DNA of 9,034 bases. It comes from Nitriliruptoraceae bacterium (lineage in GTDB: Bacteria > Actinomycetota > Nitriliruptoria > Nitriliruptorales > Nitriliruptoraceae). The notes below the pieces were generated by a model, which saw nothing but the letters and a program-made list of their open reading frames with translations, searched no databases and was not told where the DNA came from. The position numbers were made by a program, and so were the translations under genes. Location: NCBI GenBank assembly GCA_007120485.1, contig SKNP01000328.1, positions 1-9,034 of the forward strand. Direction: 5' to 3'. Positions 1 through 6,694 of this stretch are shown in pieces (position 1 is the first letter of the stretch; every line of letters starts with the position of its first letter).

Positions 1-908
1 GCCTCCGCATCGTCGAACCGTCCCTGACGACGACGCAGCTCGCCGAGCCGCGTCAGCGCATCCGCTCGCCAGGAGGGATGCTCGGTCCCCAACGAGGTGA
101 GCGCTCCGACGAGCTCGCGTTCCGCCTCGTCCCACTCGCCTTGCCACGCCCGGACCGCGCCGTAGTGGGAGCGGCACACACCACGCAGGAACCGGGCGTC
201 CATCCGCTCACTGAACGCGGCGACCTGCCGGCACCACTGACCCGCCCGGTCGTAGTCGCGGAGCTGCTCGGACGTCGACAGCACCAGGCAGCAGGCCCAG
301 GCTGCCGGTGCCAGCTGCTCGTACTCCCCGCTGAGCGCGGCCGTCGCGGCCTCGTCCAGGCAGCGCAGGCCCTCCACGATCTCACCCTGCTCGACCCGGA
401 CCACGCCCTCGGTGGCGACGGCGAACATCTCGAGCGCGATCGCACCGTGCTGCCGACCGTGCTCCTGTGCCTCCCGCGCCAGCTGCGACGCGATGGCCAG
501 GTCCGAGGCGCGCAGCGCCCGGTGCGCGTCGAACACCGCCAACCAGCCGTGCTCGGGGCACGGCGCCACCTCGCCGAGCAGGCGTCGGGCCCGCGCGAAC
601 CAGCCGTCCGCCACCGCGTGTGCCCCCCGGAACGAGGCGTGGTCGTCGCCGAGCCACAGGGCCATCCGCGCCGCCGACCGCAGGTCGTCCTGCTCGCGGT
701 AGCTGCGGTAGGCCCGGTCCCGCGCGTCGAGGCAACCAGGGACGTCCTCCAGCCACCAGGCGGCCCAACTGAGCTCCTCGAGCGCGTCCGCGCCGGCACC
801 CAGCGACACGGCCTGTTCGAGCCGGTCGTGCGCTTCCTGCCACGCGCCCCGCGCCAACGCGTCGCGGCCCGCGTCCAGGTGCTCGTCGGCCCGGGAGTCG
901 CCACCCAT
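1..908 (-). CDS. TPR-type helical-repeat protein, 3' end beyond window; probable sensor half of a LuxR-family regulator
   Basis: The frame is open from ATG at 908 to the left edge (302 codons, no stop), so the C-terminal part is missing. The product is rich in Ala, Leu, Arg, Glu and Trp and reads as consecutive amphipathic helix pairs. Examples are GRDALARGAWQEAHDRLEQA near residues 13-32, LSWAAWWLED near 42-51, and LGELRRRQGRFDDAEA at the visible end. This is the look of the TPR-like N-terminal half found in many actinobacterial LuxR-family regulators, which end in a helix-turn-helix. That DNA-binding end would lie outside the window, so a stand-alone TPR protein remains possible. No signal peptide or membrane segment is seen, so it should be cytosolic. 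No strong ribosome binding site precedes the ATG. It follows the DUF998 gene by 43 nt on the same strand and may be co-transcribed with it. Long frames on both strands across this stretch are shadows. Confidence 0.75.
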   Translation of the reverse strand, partial: MGGDSRADEHLDAGRDALARGAWQEAHDRLEQAVSLGAGADALEELSWAAWWLEDVPGCLDARDRAYRSYREQDDLRSAARMALWLGDDHASFRGAHAVADGWFARARRLLGEVAPCPEHGWLAVFDAHRALRASDLAIASQLAREAQEHGRQHGAIALEMFAVATEGVVRVEQGEIVEGLRCLDEAATAALSGEYEQLAPAAWACCLVLSTSEQLRDYDRAGQWCRQVAAFSERMDARFLRGVCRSHYGAVRAWQGEWDEAERELVGALTSLGTEHPSWRADALTRLGELRRRQGRFDDAE

Positions 909-951
909 GCGGCGAGCCTACGGGACCGACGGGGCGCAGACCGCGTGAGCG

Positions 952-1632
952 TCACCCGCAGACGCGGTCGCCGTCAGCGACGCTCGTCTCCTGACTCGAT
1001 GAGAGCAGCCGCAAGGCGGTCGACCCGAGCCAGACCAGCACGGTGGCGATGAACAACCGCTGGTGCACGCCTGCGGCGAGCATCCCGGGGTCGATGGCCG
1101 TGGTAGCGAGCCACGCGACGACGAACGCCAACGTGACGATCCCGGTCCAGGCCGAGAACCTCGCGAAGGTCGCCCATCCGGCTTCGGAGCGCATCGCACG
1201 CCAGACGAGCAGCGTGGCGACCACCATCGACCCGAAGCCGGACAGCGCGGCCAGGCCATGGACCACGTCGGCGACGGTCCCTTGCGCACAGCCAGGTGTG
1301 CAGGGCGTCGCACCCTGGATCGCCATCGTCGCGCCGAAGAAGCCGACCAACCACGGGCTGGCTGCGGTCCGACGCCCGATGTCGCTGCGGACCAGGCGAG
1401 ACGCGAACGCGACGACGAGCAGGCCGGTGAGGACGAAGTTGGCGTTCTGGACGATCGCGAACGGCGCTTCGGTGCCGCCGAGGTCGCTGACGTTCTGGGT
1501 TCGGTGGCGGTACCCCGGCCAGGTCAGACCCGCCACGACGACGCCGAGGCTGAAGACGATCGGTGCCAGCAGTCCGGCGAGCACCGGCATCCGCGCTCGG
1601 GTCGAGTCGGGGCGCTTCGGCCGGTGCGTCAC
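952..1632 (-). CDS. DUF998 family integral membrane protein
   Basis: The protein has 226 residues and about six hydrophobic helices, near residues 16-37, 63-80, 93-108, 121-145, 160-178 and 191-211. Between helices 1 and 2 is an NVSDLGG segment (residues 47-53), a hallmark of the DUF998 family. The loop after helix 3 has two closely spaced cysteines (TPCTPGC, 109-115) that could form a disulfide or bind a ligand. The family is about this length and its biochemical role is unknown; members sit in the cytoplasmic membrane. The chosen start is GTG at 1632, preceded only by a weak GAGA. An internal ATG at codon 15 is an alternative that keeps all helices. The gene begins 33 nt after the stop of the alpha/beta hydrolase gene, so the two are probably one transcript. 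Confidence 0.8.
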   Translation of the reverse strand: MTHRPKRPDSTRARMPVLAGLLAPIVFSLGVVVAGLTWPGYRHRTQNVSDLGGTEAPFAIVQNANFVLTGLLVVAFASRLVRSDIGRRTAASPWLVGFFGATMAIQGATPCTPGCAQGTVADVVHGLAALSGFGSMVVATLLVWRAMRSEAGWATFARFSAWTGIVTLAFVVAWLATTAIDPGMLAAGVHQRLFIATVLVWLGSTALRLLSSSQETSVADGDRVCG

Positions 1633-1665
1633 GTCGGTCTCGATGCGGGGCCGTCGAGGTGGAGC

Positions 1666-2487
1666 TCAGCTGCGGGCCCCAACGAACGTCAGGAGCTGGT
1701 CGGCGACCAGCCCAGGGGCGGTGATATCGGCGGTGTGGCCCTGGCCTTCGAGCACCGACACGGTCGCGTCGGGGATCGCTTCGCTGACGACCTCCGATCG
1801 CCAGTCGAGCGCCTGGTCCTCCCCGACCAGCAGACGCGTGGGCACGGTGACCTTCGCGGCGTCCGCGGGGTCGAAGGGTGTCCCCGGGAACGCGCGCTCC
1901 TCGCGGAGGATCGTGTGGGCAGCCGCGACGCGGGCTGGCCACGACGGCTGCTGCTGGTAGGCCTCGACCTGCTCGTCGGTCATCTTCACGTACTCGCGCA
2001 GGAACGTCTCGACGAGCCGCTCGCGGTCGCCATCCTCGAGCATGGCATCCAGCCGCTCCATCAGCCCCTCCGGTGGGACCCACGCCTCCGGGTCGACCGG
2101 TGGCCAACCCTCGTAGAGCACGAGCCGGCTGATGTTGGACGTGAGCGGCGCGGCGCCGAAGGCGCAGAGCCCGCCGAACGAGTGGCCGTACACATCGACG
2201 GGGCTCCCCGAGGCGTTCGTGATCGCGTCGATCACCGCAGCCACGTCCTCGAACTCTCGCTCGAGCTGGTACTCGGGGTGATCGCCGCTCGCGCCACGCC
2301 CGCGCCGGTCCATCGCATGGACGGTGACGTGGGGCGTGAGCAGCGGTCGCAACGCCTCCCAGCGCGTGTGGTCACCGAGCCCGCCGTGCACGAGCAGCAA
2401 CGGAGGCCCCTCGCCGCTGCTGTGGTAGGCGATGGCGGTGCCGTCCGGCGACACCACCTCGGACCGGGTCGTGGTCGTCGTGACCAT
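1666..2487 (-). CDS. Alpha/beta hydrolase
   Basis: This 273-residue protein has the full alpha/beta hydrolase pattern. There is an oxyanion-hole HGG at residues 34-36 after a hydrophobic strand (LLLVHGG). A DRRGRGAS segment lies at 60-67. The nucleophile elbow GHSFGG is at 101-106 with Ser103 as nucleophile. The acid is probably Asp224 in VGED, and the catalytic histidine is His251 in GQGH. It has no signal peptide and should be a cytosolic esterase or C-C/C-O bond hydrolase. The substrate cannot be told from sequence. The ATG start is well supported by an AGGGAGGG ribosome binding site 7 nt upstream. It lies downstream of a hydrolase-LuxR fusion gene on the same strand, across a 140-nt gap holding a palindrome, so it may be a target of that regulator. 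Confidence 0.92.
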   Translation of the reverse strand: MVTTTTTRSEVVSPDGTAIAYHSSGEGPPLLLVHGGLGDHTRWEALRPLLTPHVTVHAMDRRGRGASGDHPEYQLEREFEDVAAVIDAITNASGSPVDVYGHSFGGLCAFGAAPLTSNISRLVLYEGWPPVDPEAWVPPEGLMERLDAMLEDGDRERLVETFLREYVKMTDEQVEAYQQQPSWPARVAAAHTILREERAFPGTPFDPADAAKVTVPTRLLVGEDQALDWRSEVVSEAIPDATVSVLEGQGHTADITAPGLVADQLLTFVGARS

Positions 2488-2601
2488 CGGGCGTCCCTCC
2501 CTCTGCGCCGTCGATGTGGACCGCGTCGTCGGTGTGGACCGTCGTCCAGCACGCTACGTCGTGACCTCGGCGTCGACCATCGGGGACCTCCCGCGTCCGG
2601 T

Positions 2602-2619
2602 CTACGGGGAACCCCGCAG
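2602..2619. promoter_or_regulatory. 18-bp GC-rich palindrome, candidate LuxR-type operator
   Basis: CTACGGGGAACCCCGCAG is an inverted repeat with seven of eight arm positions matching around a central AA; the inner CGGGG/CCCCG arms are perfect. It lies 8 nt past the stop of the hydrolase-LuxR gene and about 115 nt upstream of the next hydrolase start. The shape resembles the GGGAWWTCCC-type operators known for some actinobacterial LuxR proteins. The 2-nt centre and lack of a following T-run argue against an intrinsic terminator. A role as an operator is inference. Confidence 0.4.
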
Positions 2620-2627
2620 ATGGCAGG

Positions 2628-3689
2628 TCACGGGTCTGACCCGGCCGAGACCAGCTCCATCGCGACCGCGGCCCGCGTCGCGTCCGCCCGGCCGCCAGCA
2701 CCGAGCTTGCGGTAGACGTTGGTGACGTGCCGCTCGACCGTCTTGGTCGCGATGCCGAGCATCGTTGCGATCCGCTCGTTGGTCGCTCCGGACGCGATGT
2801 GGCGGAGCACCTCTCGTTCCCTGGGGGTCAGGGACGCGATCGGCGGTTCCAGCATCGACGGCGGAGCGATCGGACGACCGGCGACGAAGTCGAGGATGAC
2901 CTCCACGATCGATCCGGAGTCCCGGATGAACGGGTCGTGCTCGTTGCCGTCCAGCAGGTGCCGTCGGGCGCCGGGGATGGCCGTGGCCAGCTCGTCGGCG
3001 GCCGAGGCGGGGATGACCTGATCGTCGCGATCGTGGACGACCAACGTCGGCGCGTCGATCGCCGCCAGGTCGGCCCGCACGTCCATGGCCCAGGTGTGTT
3101 CGAGGAGCCGCGCGGCCATCTCCGGTTCGGCGGCGACCTGCTGGAAACGGCTGAACCAGCGCAGGTCCTGCGAACTGGCGTTGGGGAGCATGTGCGTCGC
3201 CAGCAACCGCACGGCCATGTCCCAATCCGCACGGATGAGCTGCGTGCTGGCGTCCAGGCTGTCACGGGGCATCATGGACTGGCCACGAGCGAACCCGGAG
3301 TAGAGCAGGAGCCGGTCCACCCGTTCCGGATGACGGGCGGCGAACCGTGCCGCCGGGGGGACACCGAAGGAGTAGCCGACCAGACTGGCCCGTCGGATGC
3401 CGGCGGCGTCGAGGACGCTGGCCAGTTGCTCCACGTCGTTGTCCAACGAGACGTCGAACCCGTCCCGGTCCGACAACCCGCAGCCGAGCCGGTCGTACCA
3501 CACGAACCGATGGGCAGTGGCGAGCTTCTCGAGCGCGCTGGCGGCGGCCGGATGGCTCCAACTCAGTTCCAGGTGGCACAGCCAGCCCGGCACCATCACC
3601 AGGGGCGGACCGTCGCCGCGTACCCCGTAGGCGACGCACGACCCGTCGGTGAGCGTCGCGAACCTGGCGACGGTCGCTGCCTCACCCAT
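2628..3689 (-). CDS. Alpha/beta hydrolase fused to C-terminal LuxR-type helix-turn-helix
   Basis: The protein has 353 residues in two domains. Residues 1-272 are an alpha/beta hydrolase, with oxyanion strand VMVPGW at 31-36, YDRLGCGLSD at 65-74, nucleophile elbow GYSFG at 105-109 (Ser107), acid candidates Asp222/Asp223 (HDRDD), and His251 in NEHD. Residues 287-341 are a LuxR/GerE helix-turn-helix (LTPREREVLRHIASG, then NERIATMLGIATKTVERHV). The order suggests a one-component regulator in which a hydrolase-fold domain binds, and perhaps still cleaves, a small ester or similar signal, and the tail binds DNA. The whole serine triad appears present, so loss of catalysis cannot be assumed. The ATG start has a GGAGGGG ribosome binding site 5 nt upstream. 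It is first in a run of four same-strand genes, and the next gene encodes another hydrolase, a natural regulatory target. The fusion is in one uninterrupted frame. Confidence 0.92.
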   Translation of the reverse strand: MGEAATVARFATLTDGSCVAYGVRGDGPPLVMVPGWLCHLELSWSHPAAASALEKLATAHRFVWYDRLGCGLSDRDGFDVSLDNDVEQLASVLDAAGIRRASLVGYSFGVPPAARFAARHPERVDRLLLYSGFARGQSMMPRDSLDASTQLIRADWDMAVRLLATHMLPNASSQDLRWFSRFQQVAAEPEMAARLLEHTWAMDVRADLAAIDAPTLVVHDRDDQVIPASAADELATAIPGARRHLLDGNEHDPFIRDSGSIVEVILDFVAGRPIAPPSMLEPPIASLTPREREVLRHIASGATNERIATMLGIATKTVERHVTNVYRKLGAGGRADATRAAVAMELVSAGSDP

Positions 3690-3762
3690 GCCGTCCCCTC
3701 CGGCCGGCGCCCCCGAGCAGCACTCTACGCGCGATCGACGCGGGGCGGTAGGTGCGGGCCGG

Positions 3763-3807
3763 GCGACCCGATCCTGGCCGCACCTGACCTGGCCTCATCC
3801 GACCTGG
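3763..3807. repeat. Three imperfect 15-bp direct repeats upstream of the hydrolase-LuxR gene
   Basis: Three abutting 15-bp units (3763-3777, 3778-3792, 3793-3807) each end in CCTGG, with GATCCTGG, TGACCTGG and CGACCTGG at their right ends. They lie 74-127 bp upstream of the start of the hydrolase-LuxR gene, in the 151-nt gap before the phosphorylase gene. Iterated sites in such a position can be regulator sites. The similarity is moderate and the background GC-rich, so chance is possible. Nothing else is recognised in this gap. Confidence 0.3.
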
Positions 3808-3840
3808 TCGACGGGCTCGGCCCACGCGGCGGCTCGGGGG

Positions 3841-4593
3841 TCAGCGGGCGTCGGCGACCAGGGCGGTGAGCGCGGCGGGGATCATGGCGTCCTTCGCCTC
3901 GGTGACGATCGCCCGGTCCGGGTCGTAGTCGCTCATGTCGGCTTCGGCCTGCAGCAGGTTGCCGTCGACGGCGAAGACCCCGCTCGCGGCGATCCCGTGC
4001 CGCTGAGCGATCACCAGCATCGGCGCGAACTCCATCTCGATCGCGAGCGCGCCGAGCCGGTGGTAGGGCCGCCACCGCTCCTCGACGTCGTCCGGGTTGG
4101 GGTAGAAGTTGGCCGTGGTGTAGACGACCCCCGTGTGCGTGGTCCGCGAGGACGTGGTCGCGTACCTCGCGAGCGTCAGCGTGAGCGTCGGGTCGGCGGT
4201 GGCGGGCCACGCCAGGGGTGCGAGCCGTTCGCTGAGGCCGTCGTCGCGGACCGCGGCGGTGCCCACCACCAGGTCCCCGTCGACCACGTCGGGCTGCAGC
4301 CCACCGCAGGTCCCGGCTCGGATCAGCCGGGTCACGCCGGCGCGCCCGAGCTCCTCGAAGCACACGGCCGCACCGCCGGCACCGACCCCGTGCGAGCTGA
4401 CCGTCACCTCGACGCCTTCGAACCTACCGGTGCAGGTGACGTACTCGCGGGCGTGGCCGACCTCCTCGACGTCGTCGAGGTGCTGCGTCGCCAGCGGCAC
4501 CCGGTGGGGGTCGCCGACGACCAGCGCTCGGGACGCGATCCGGTCGGGGCGGACACCCAGGATCGGCAACGTGCCGACGTCGTGCTCGCTCAC
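3841..4593 (-). CDS. Nucleoside phosphorylase (PNP/UDP family), probably purine-acting
   Basis: This 250-residue protein belongs to the hexameric nucleoside phosphorylase family (DeoD/Udp type), which splits nucleosides with phosphate to give a free base and (deoxy)ribose 1-phosphate in the cytosol. Visible motifs are the phosphate-binding GDPHRV (27-32), SHGVGAGG (67-74), RAGTCGG (92-98) and the ribose-binding EMEF (186-189). Asp210 in AVDGN stands 22 residues after the second Glu of the EME motif. This is close to where E. coli DeoD has its purine-N7 aspartate, which favours a purine over a uridine substrate; that is inference. The frame stays open upstream to 4887, but GTG at 4593 is chosen because AAGGAG lies 5 nt before it and homology begins just after (LPILGVRPDRIA). 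It diverges from a nucleoside hydrolase gene, so both may answer to the same regulator. Confidence 0.9.
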   Translation of the reverse strand: MSEHDVGTLPILGVRPDRIASRALVVGDPHRVPLATQHLDDVEEVGHAREYVTCTGRFEGVEVTVSSHGVGAGGAAVCFEELGRAGVTRLIRAGTCGGLQPDVVDGDLVVGTAAVRDDGLSERLAPLAWPATADPTLTLTLARYATTSSRTTHTGVVYTTANFYPNPDDVEERWRPYHRLGALAIEMEFAPMLVIAQRHGIAASGVFAVDGNLLQAEADMSDYDPDRAIVTEAKDAMIPAALTALVADAR

Positions 4594-4634
4594 GGTGGCT
4601 CCTTCGCGGTCGGGCCGGGCTTGACGTTCCGCGG

Positions 4635-4645
4635 TGGTCTGACGA
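4635..4645. promoter_or_regulatory. Candidate FadR/GntR-type operator, site 1
   Basis: TGGTCTGACGA matches TNGTNNNACNA, the consensus half-palindrome of FadR-type GntR regulators. It lies 42 bp upstream of the phosphorylase start in the divergent intergenic region and shares GTCNGAC with site 2, 29 bp away centre to centre. Confidence 0.45.
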
Positions 4646-4663
4646 GACTCGCGATCGGCCGAG

Positions 4664-4674
4664 TTGTCAGACAA
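4664..4674. promoter_or_regulatory. Candidate FadR/GntR-type operator, site 2 (perfect palindrome)
   Basis: TTGTCAGACAA is a perfect 5+1+5 inverted repeat matching TNGTNNNACNA. It lies between the divergent phosphorylase and nucleoside hydrolase genes, about 67 bp before the latter's start. TTGTCA could also serve as a -35-like box for the plus-strand gene, but no clear -10 follows. No GntR gene is in the window, so the regulator would be encoded elsewhere. Confidence 0.5.
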
Positions 4675-4741
4675 GTACGGGTGCGCGCGAAGCCTAGGCG
4701 TGTGACCGACGACGGACCACCATGACGACCGAGGAGAACCC

Positions 4742-5695
4742 GTGGCACCGGCAGCGCCCTCCCGACGGATGATCCTGGACTGCGATCCCGGCCACGACGA
4801 CGCGATCGCCATGCTGCTGGCCCTGGCACAACCGGACTGGACCGTCGAGGGCTTCAGCATCGTCGCCGGCAACACCACGCTGGACAACGCGGTCCGTGCG
4901 GCCGGGCAGGTACTGACCGTCGCCGGTCAGCCGCACGTCCCCGTCCGCGGCGGGATGGCGCAGCCGCTGGTCCGTCCGTTGCGCACCGCGCCGAACGTGC
5001 ACGGCGAGTCCGGTCTGGACGGTCCGGTGCTGCCTGAGCCTGCGGTTGCCCCGGTCGACGAGCACAGCGTGGACTGGATGCTCCGACTGCTGCGCGAAGC
5101 CCGTGATGCGGGGGAGACCGTCGAGGTGGCCGCGACGGGACCGTTGACCAACGTCGCTGCGGTCCTGCGACGCGACCCGACCCTGGCCCACGCGATCGAA
5201 CGCCTCGTGGTGATGGGTGGTGCGATCAACGAGGGCAACACCACCCCGGCGGCGGAGTTCAACATCCTGGTCGACCCGGAAGCCGCGTCGATCGTGTTCG
5301 ACGCCGACACGGAGATCGTGATGGTCGGCCTGGACGTGACCCACAGCGCGATCTTCCCGGGGTCGCGGTTCGACGAGCTACGGGAGCTGAACACCCCCGT
5401 GGGGACGATGGCGGCGGACCTGCTGGACTTCTTCCTGCGGTTCCACCGCGAGCAGTACGGACTGGATGGGGTGCCGATCCACGACGCCTGCGCGGTCGCG
5501 GCCCTCCTGCGGCCGGAGATCCTGCAGACGCGTCACCTGCGCGTGGACGTGGAGACCGCGAGCACGTTCTGCGACGGACGGACGGTCGTCGATCTGTGGG
5601 GCGTGACCGGCCGTGAGCCCAACGTGCACGTCGGCACGTCCATCGACGTGGACGCGTTCACCGACCTGCTGATGGAGAGCCTGGCCAGCTACTGA
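4742..5695 (+). CDS. Inosine-uridine-preferring nucleoside hydrolase (IUNH family)
   Basis: The 317-residue enzyme belongs to the calcium-dependent nucleoside hydrolases, which cleave the N-glycosidic bond of ribonucleosides with water to give ribose and free base. All family landmarks are present: DCDPGHDDA at 13-21 (calcium-binding Asp cluster), VAGNTT at 41-46, HGESGLDGP at 88-96, EFNILVDPEA at 172-181, DVTH at 198-201, and HDACAVAAL at 247-255 with the catalytic-type His247 and metal-ligand Asp248. Length is normal for the family. The GTG start at 4742 is backed by GAGGAG 5 nt upstream; ATG at codon 10 would also keep the first motif. It is divergent from a nucleoside phosphorylase, so the locus has both a hydrolytic and a phosphorolytic route from nucleosides to bases. 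Its last 7 nt overlap the end of the convergent GrdB-like selenoprotein gene. No signal peptide is seen. The base preference cannot be read from sequence. Confidence 0.95.
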   Translation: MAPAAPSRRMILDCDPGHDDAIAMLLALAQPDWTVEGFSIVAGNTTLDNAVRAAGQVLTVAGQPHVPVRGGMAQPLVRPLRTAPNVHGESGLDGPVLPEPAVAPVDEHSVDWMLRLLREARDAGETVEVAATGPLTNVAAVLRRDPTLAHAIERLVVMGGAINEGNTTPAAEFNILVDPEAASIVFDADTEIVMVGLDVTHSAIFPGSRFDELRELNTPVGTMAADLLDFFLRFHREQYGLDGVPIHDACAVAALLRPEILQTRHLRVDVETASTFCDGRTVVDLWGVTGREPNVHVGTSIDVDAFTDLLMESLASY

Positions 5696-6666
5696 CCGGT
5701 CGCCAGGTCGACGAACGTCCCGGGCGCGCTCGCACCCTCCAGCAGCGACAACCCGGCGTCCACCACGCGCCGCTGCGTCACCCGATCGTCGACCGATCCG
5801 ATCGTGCGACCCATGGGGTGGGGGGTGATGACCGCCCGGGGGACCTGCAGTTCCACGAACCGGTGGAGGAACGCGCGGACGCCGACGCTGACCGTGGCGA
5901 TCCCGGCGGCTTCGAGGGCTCTGGCGACGAGTCCGACCGACCCGTGGCACACCGGTCAGGTGGCGACCAGGAACACCGCATCCACCTCACGCGCAGCCAT
6001 GTGCTCCGCCCAGGCTGGTGCGGTCTGCTTCTCCAGGCGCCGTTGCGAGGTGGCGCCGGTGAAGGCGTAGTGGGTGTCCGCGAGCCGGACGCGTCCCTCG
6101 TCAGCGAGGGCCCGGAGATGGCCCAGCGGGAACACCGTCTGCGGGTCGCGCTGCGCGGTCCGGGCGTCGTACCCCGGGTGGCGGGCCGTGAGCGCGTCCA
6201 CGGAGGTGTCCGCCGGGATCTCCGACAGCGTCGCCTTCCCGCGGAGGAACTCCTGGATCAGATCCAACGCCTGGTCCTGTGTGGGCCCGTCCGGCCCCAT
6301 GGGGTCATCGCCCTGCACGAACACGCCGCCGGCGGAGAGCAGCGCGAGCCGTGCGTCCACCAGCGGCGTCGACAAGGGGGTGAACGGCGCGTCCTCGACC
6401 GTCGGGGCGGCCGGCTCGTCCGGTTCGTAGCCGCGGATCTGCGCGTCCGTCACCACCTGACGGAGTCGGTCGACGTCGCCGGTGTCCACCACCTCGCCGA
6501 CCGTCTGGAGCACCTCCGCGATCACGTCGGCAGCGTCCTCGTCCGACATGCGGGCGAGGTACTTGAACTGCATGTCCGCGTGGTCGCCGTAGTAGAAGGA
6601 CCGGCGGAAGGCCTCGAAGCTGATCGGCTCCGCCGTGACGTCGTCGTGGTCGTCGGGTTCGCTCAC
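5689..6666 (-). CDS. Selenoprotein, GrdB/PrdB-like reductase subunit family, Sec237 at in-frame TGA
   Basis: The product is 325 residues if the TGA at 5956-5958 is read as selenocysteine. The frame continues unbroken on both sides. The two halves belong to the glycine/betaine/sarcosine/D-proline reductase selenoprotein B family: PLVDARLALLSAGGVFVQ (101-118), EIPADTS (149-155), HPGYDA (163-168), QTVFPLGHLRALADEG (176-191), then VDAVFLVAT-U-PVCHGSVGLVARALEAAGI. Family members I know have a redox pair here, often CPVC; this protein has U237-x-x-C240. Residues 1-95 are an extra N-terminal region I do not recognise. The partner subunits of glycine or proline reductase are absent, so the substrate is unknown. 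The GTG start has GAGGA 8 nt upstream. The gene begins 28 nt after the deiodinase-like selenoprotein gene, so they are almost surely one operon. Without Sec decoding it would be wrongly annotated as two short genes or a pseudogene. Confidence 0.87.
5927..5945 (-). promoter_or_regulatory. Bacterial SECIS-type hairpin for Sec237
   Basis: On the coding strand, ACGGGTC pairs with GACTCGT (7 bp including one G-U) around the loop GGUCG. The stem begins 10 nt after the TGA and the loop GG lies 18-19 nt after it. Bacterial SECIS elements are short stems just downstream of the UGA with GG/GU in the apical loop that bind SelB. The GGUC loop is shared with the hairpin of the neighbouring selenoprotein gene. 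Confidence 0.75.
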
Positions 6667-6694
6667 CGGGGTGGTCCTCGTCGGCTCGTTCGGG

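Noticed and set aside
78..2715. Long plus-strand open frames (78-1052, 1063-2715) opposite the minus-strand genes
   Set aside because: They are antisense shadows of GC-rich genes. Their translations are rich in Arg, Gly and Pro and show no family motifs, while the opposite strand encodes clear hydrolase and DUF998 proteins.
2727..3869. 380-codon plus-strand frame
   Set aside because: It is a shadow of the hydrolase-LuxR gene, which has full motifs and a good ribosome binding site on the minus strand.
4664..4700. Sigma-70 promoter with TTGTCA as -35 for the nucleoside hydrolase
   Set aside because: No acceptable -10 at 16-19 bp spacing. The palindrome is better explained as an operator.
4594..4887. 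Upstream extension of the phosphorylase frame to 4887
   Set aside because: The added residues show no homology and would overlap the nucleoside hydrolase 5' end. An AAGGAG site and the start of family homology support GTG at 4593.
5689..5958. Reading the TGA-interrupted GrdB-like frame as a pseudogene or two genes
   Set aside because: Homology is continuous, the stop falls exactly at the family's redox position, and a SECIS-type hairpin follows. No other damage is seen.
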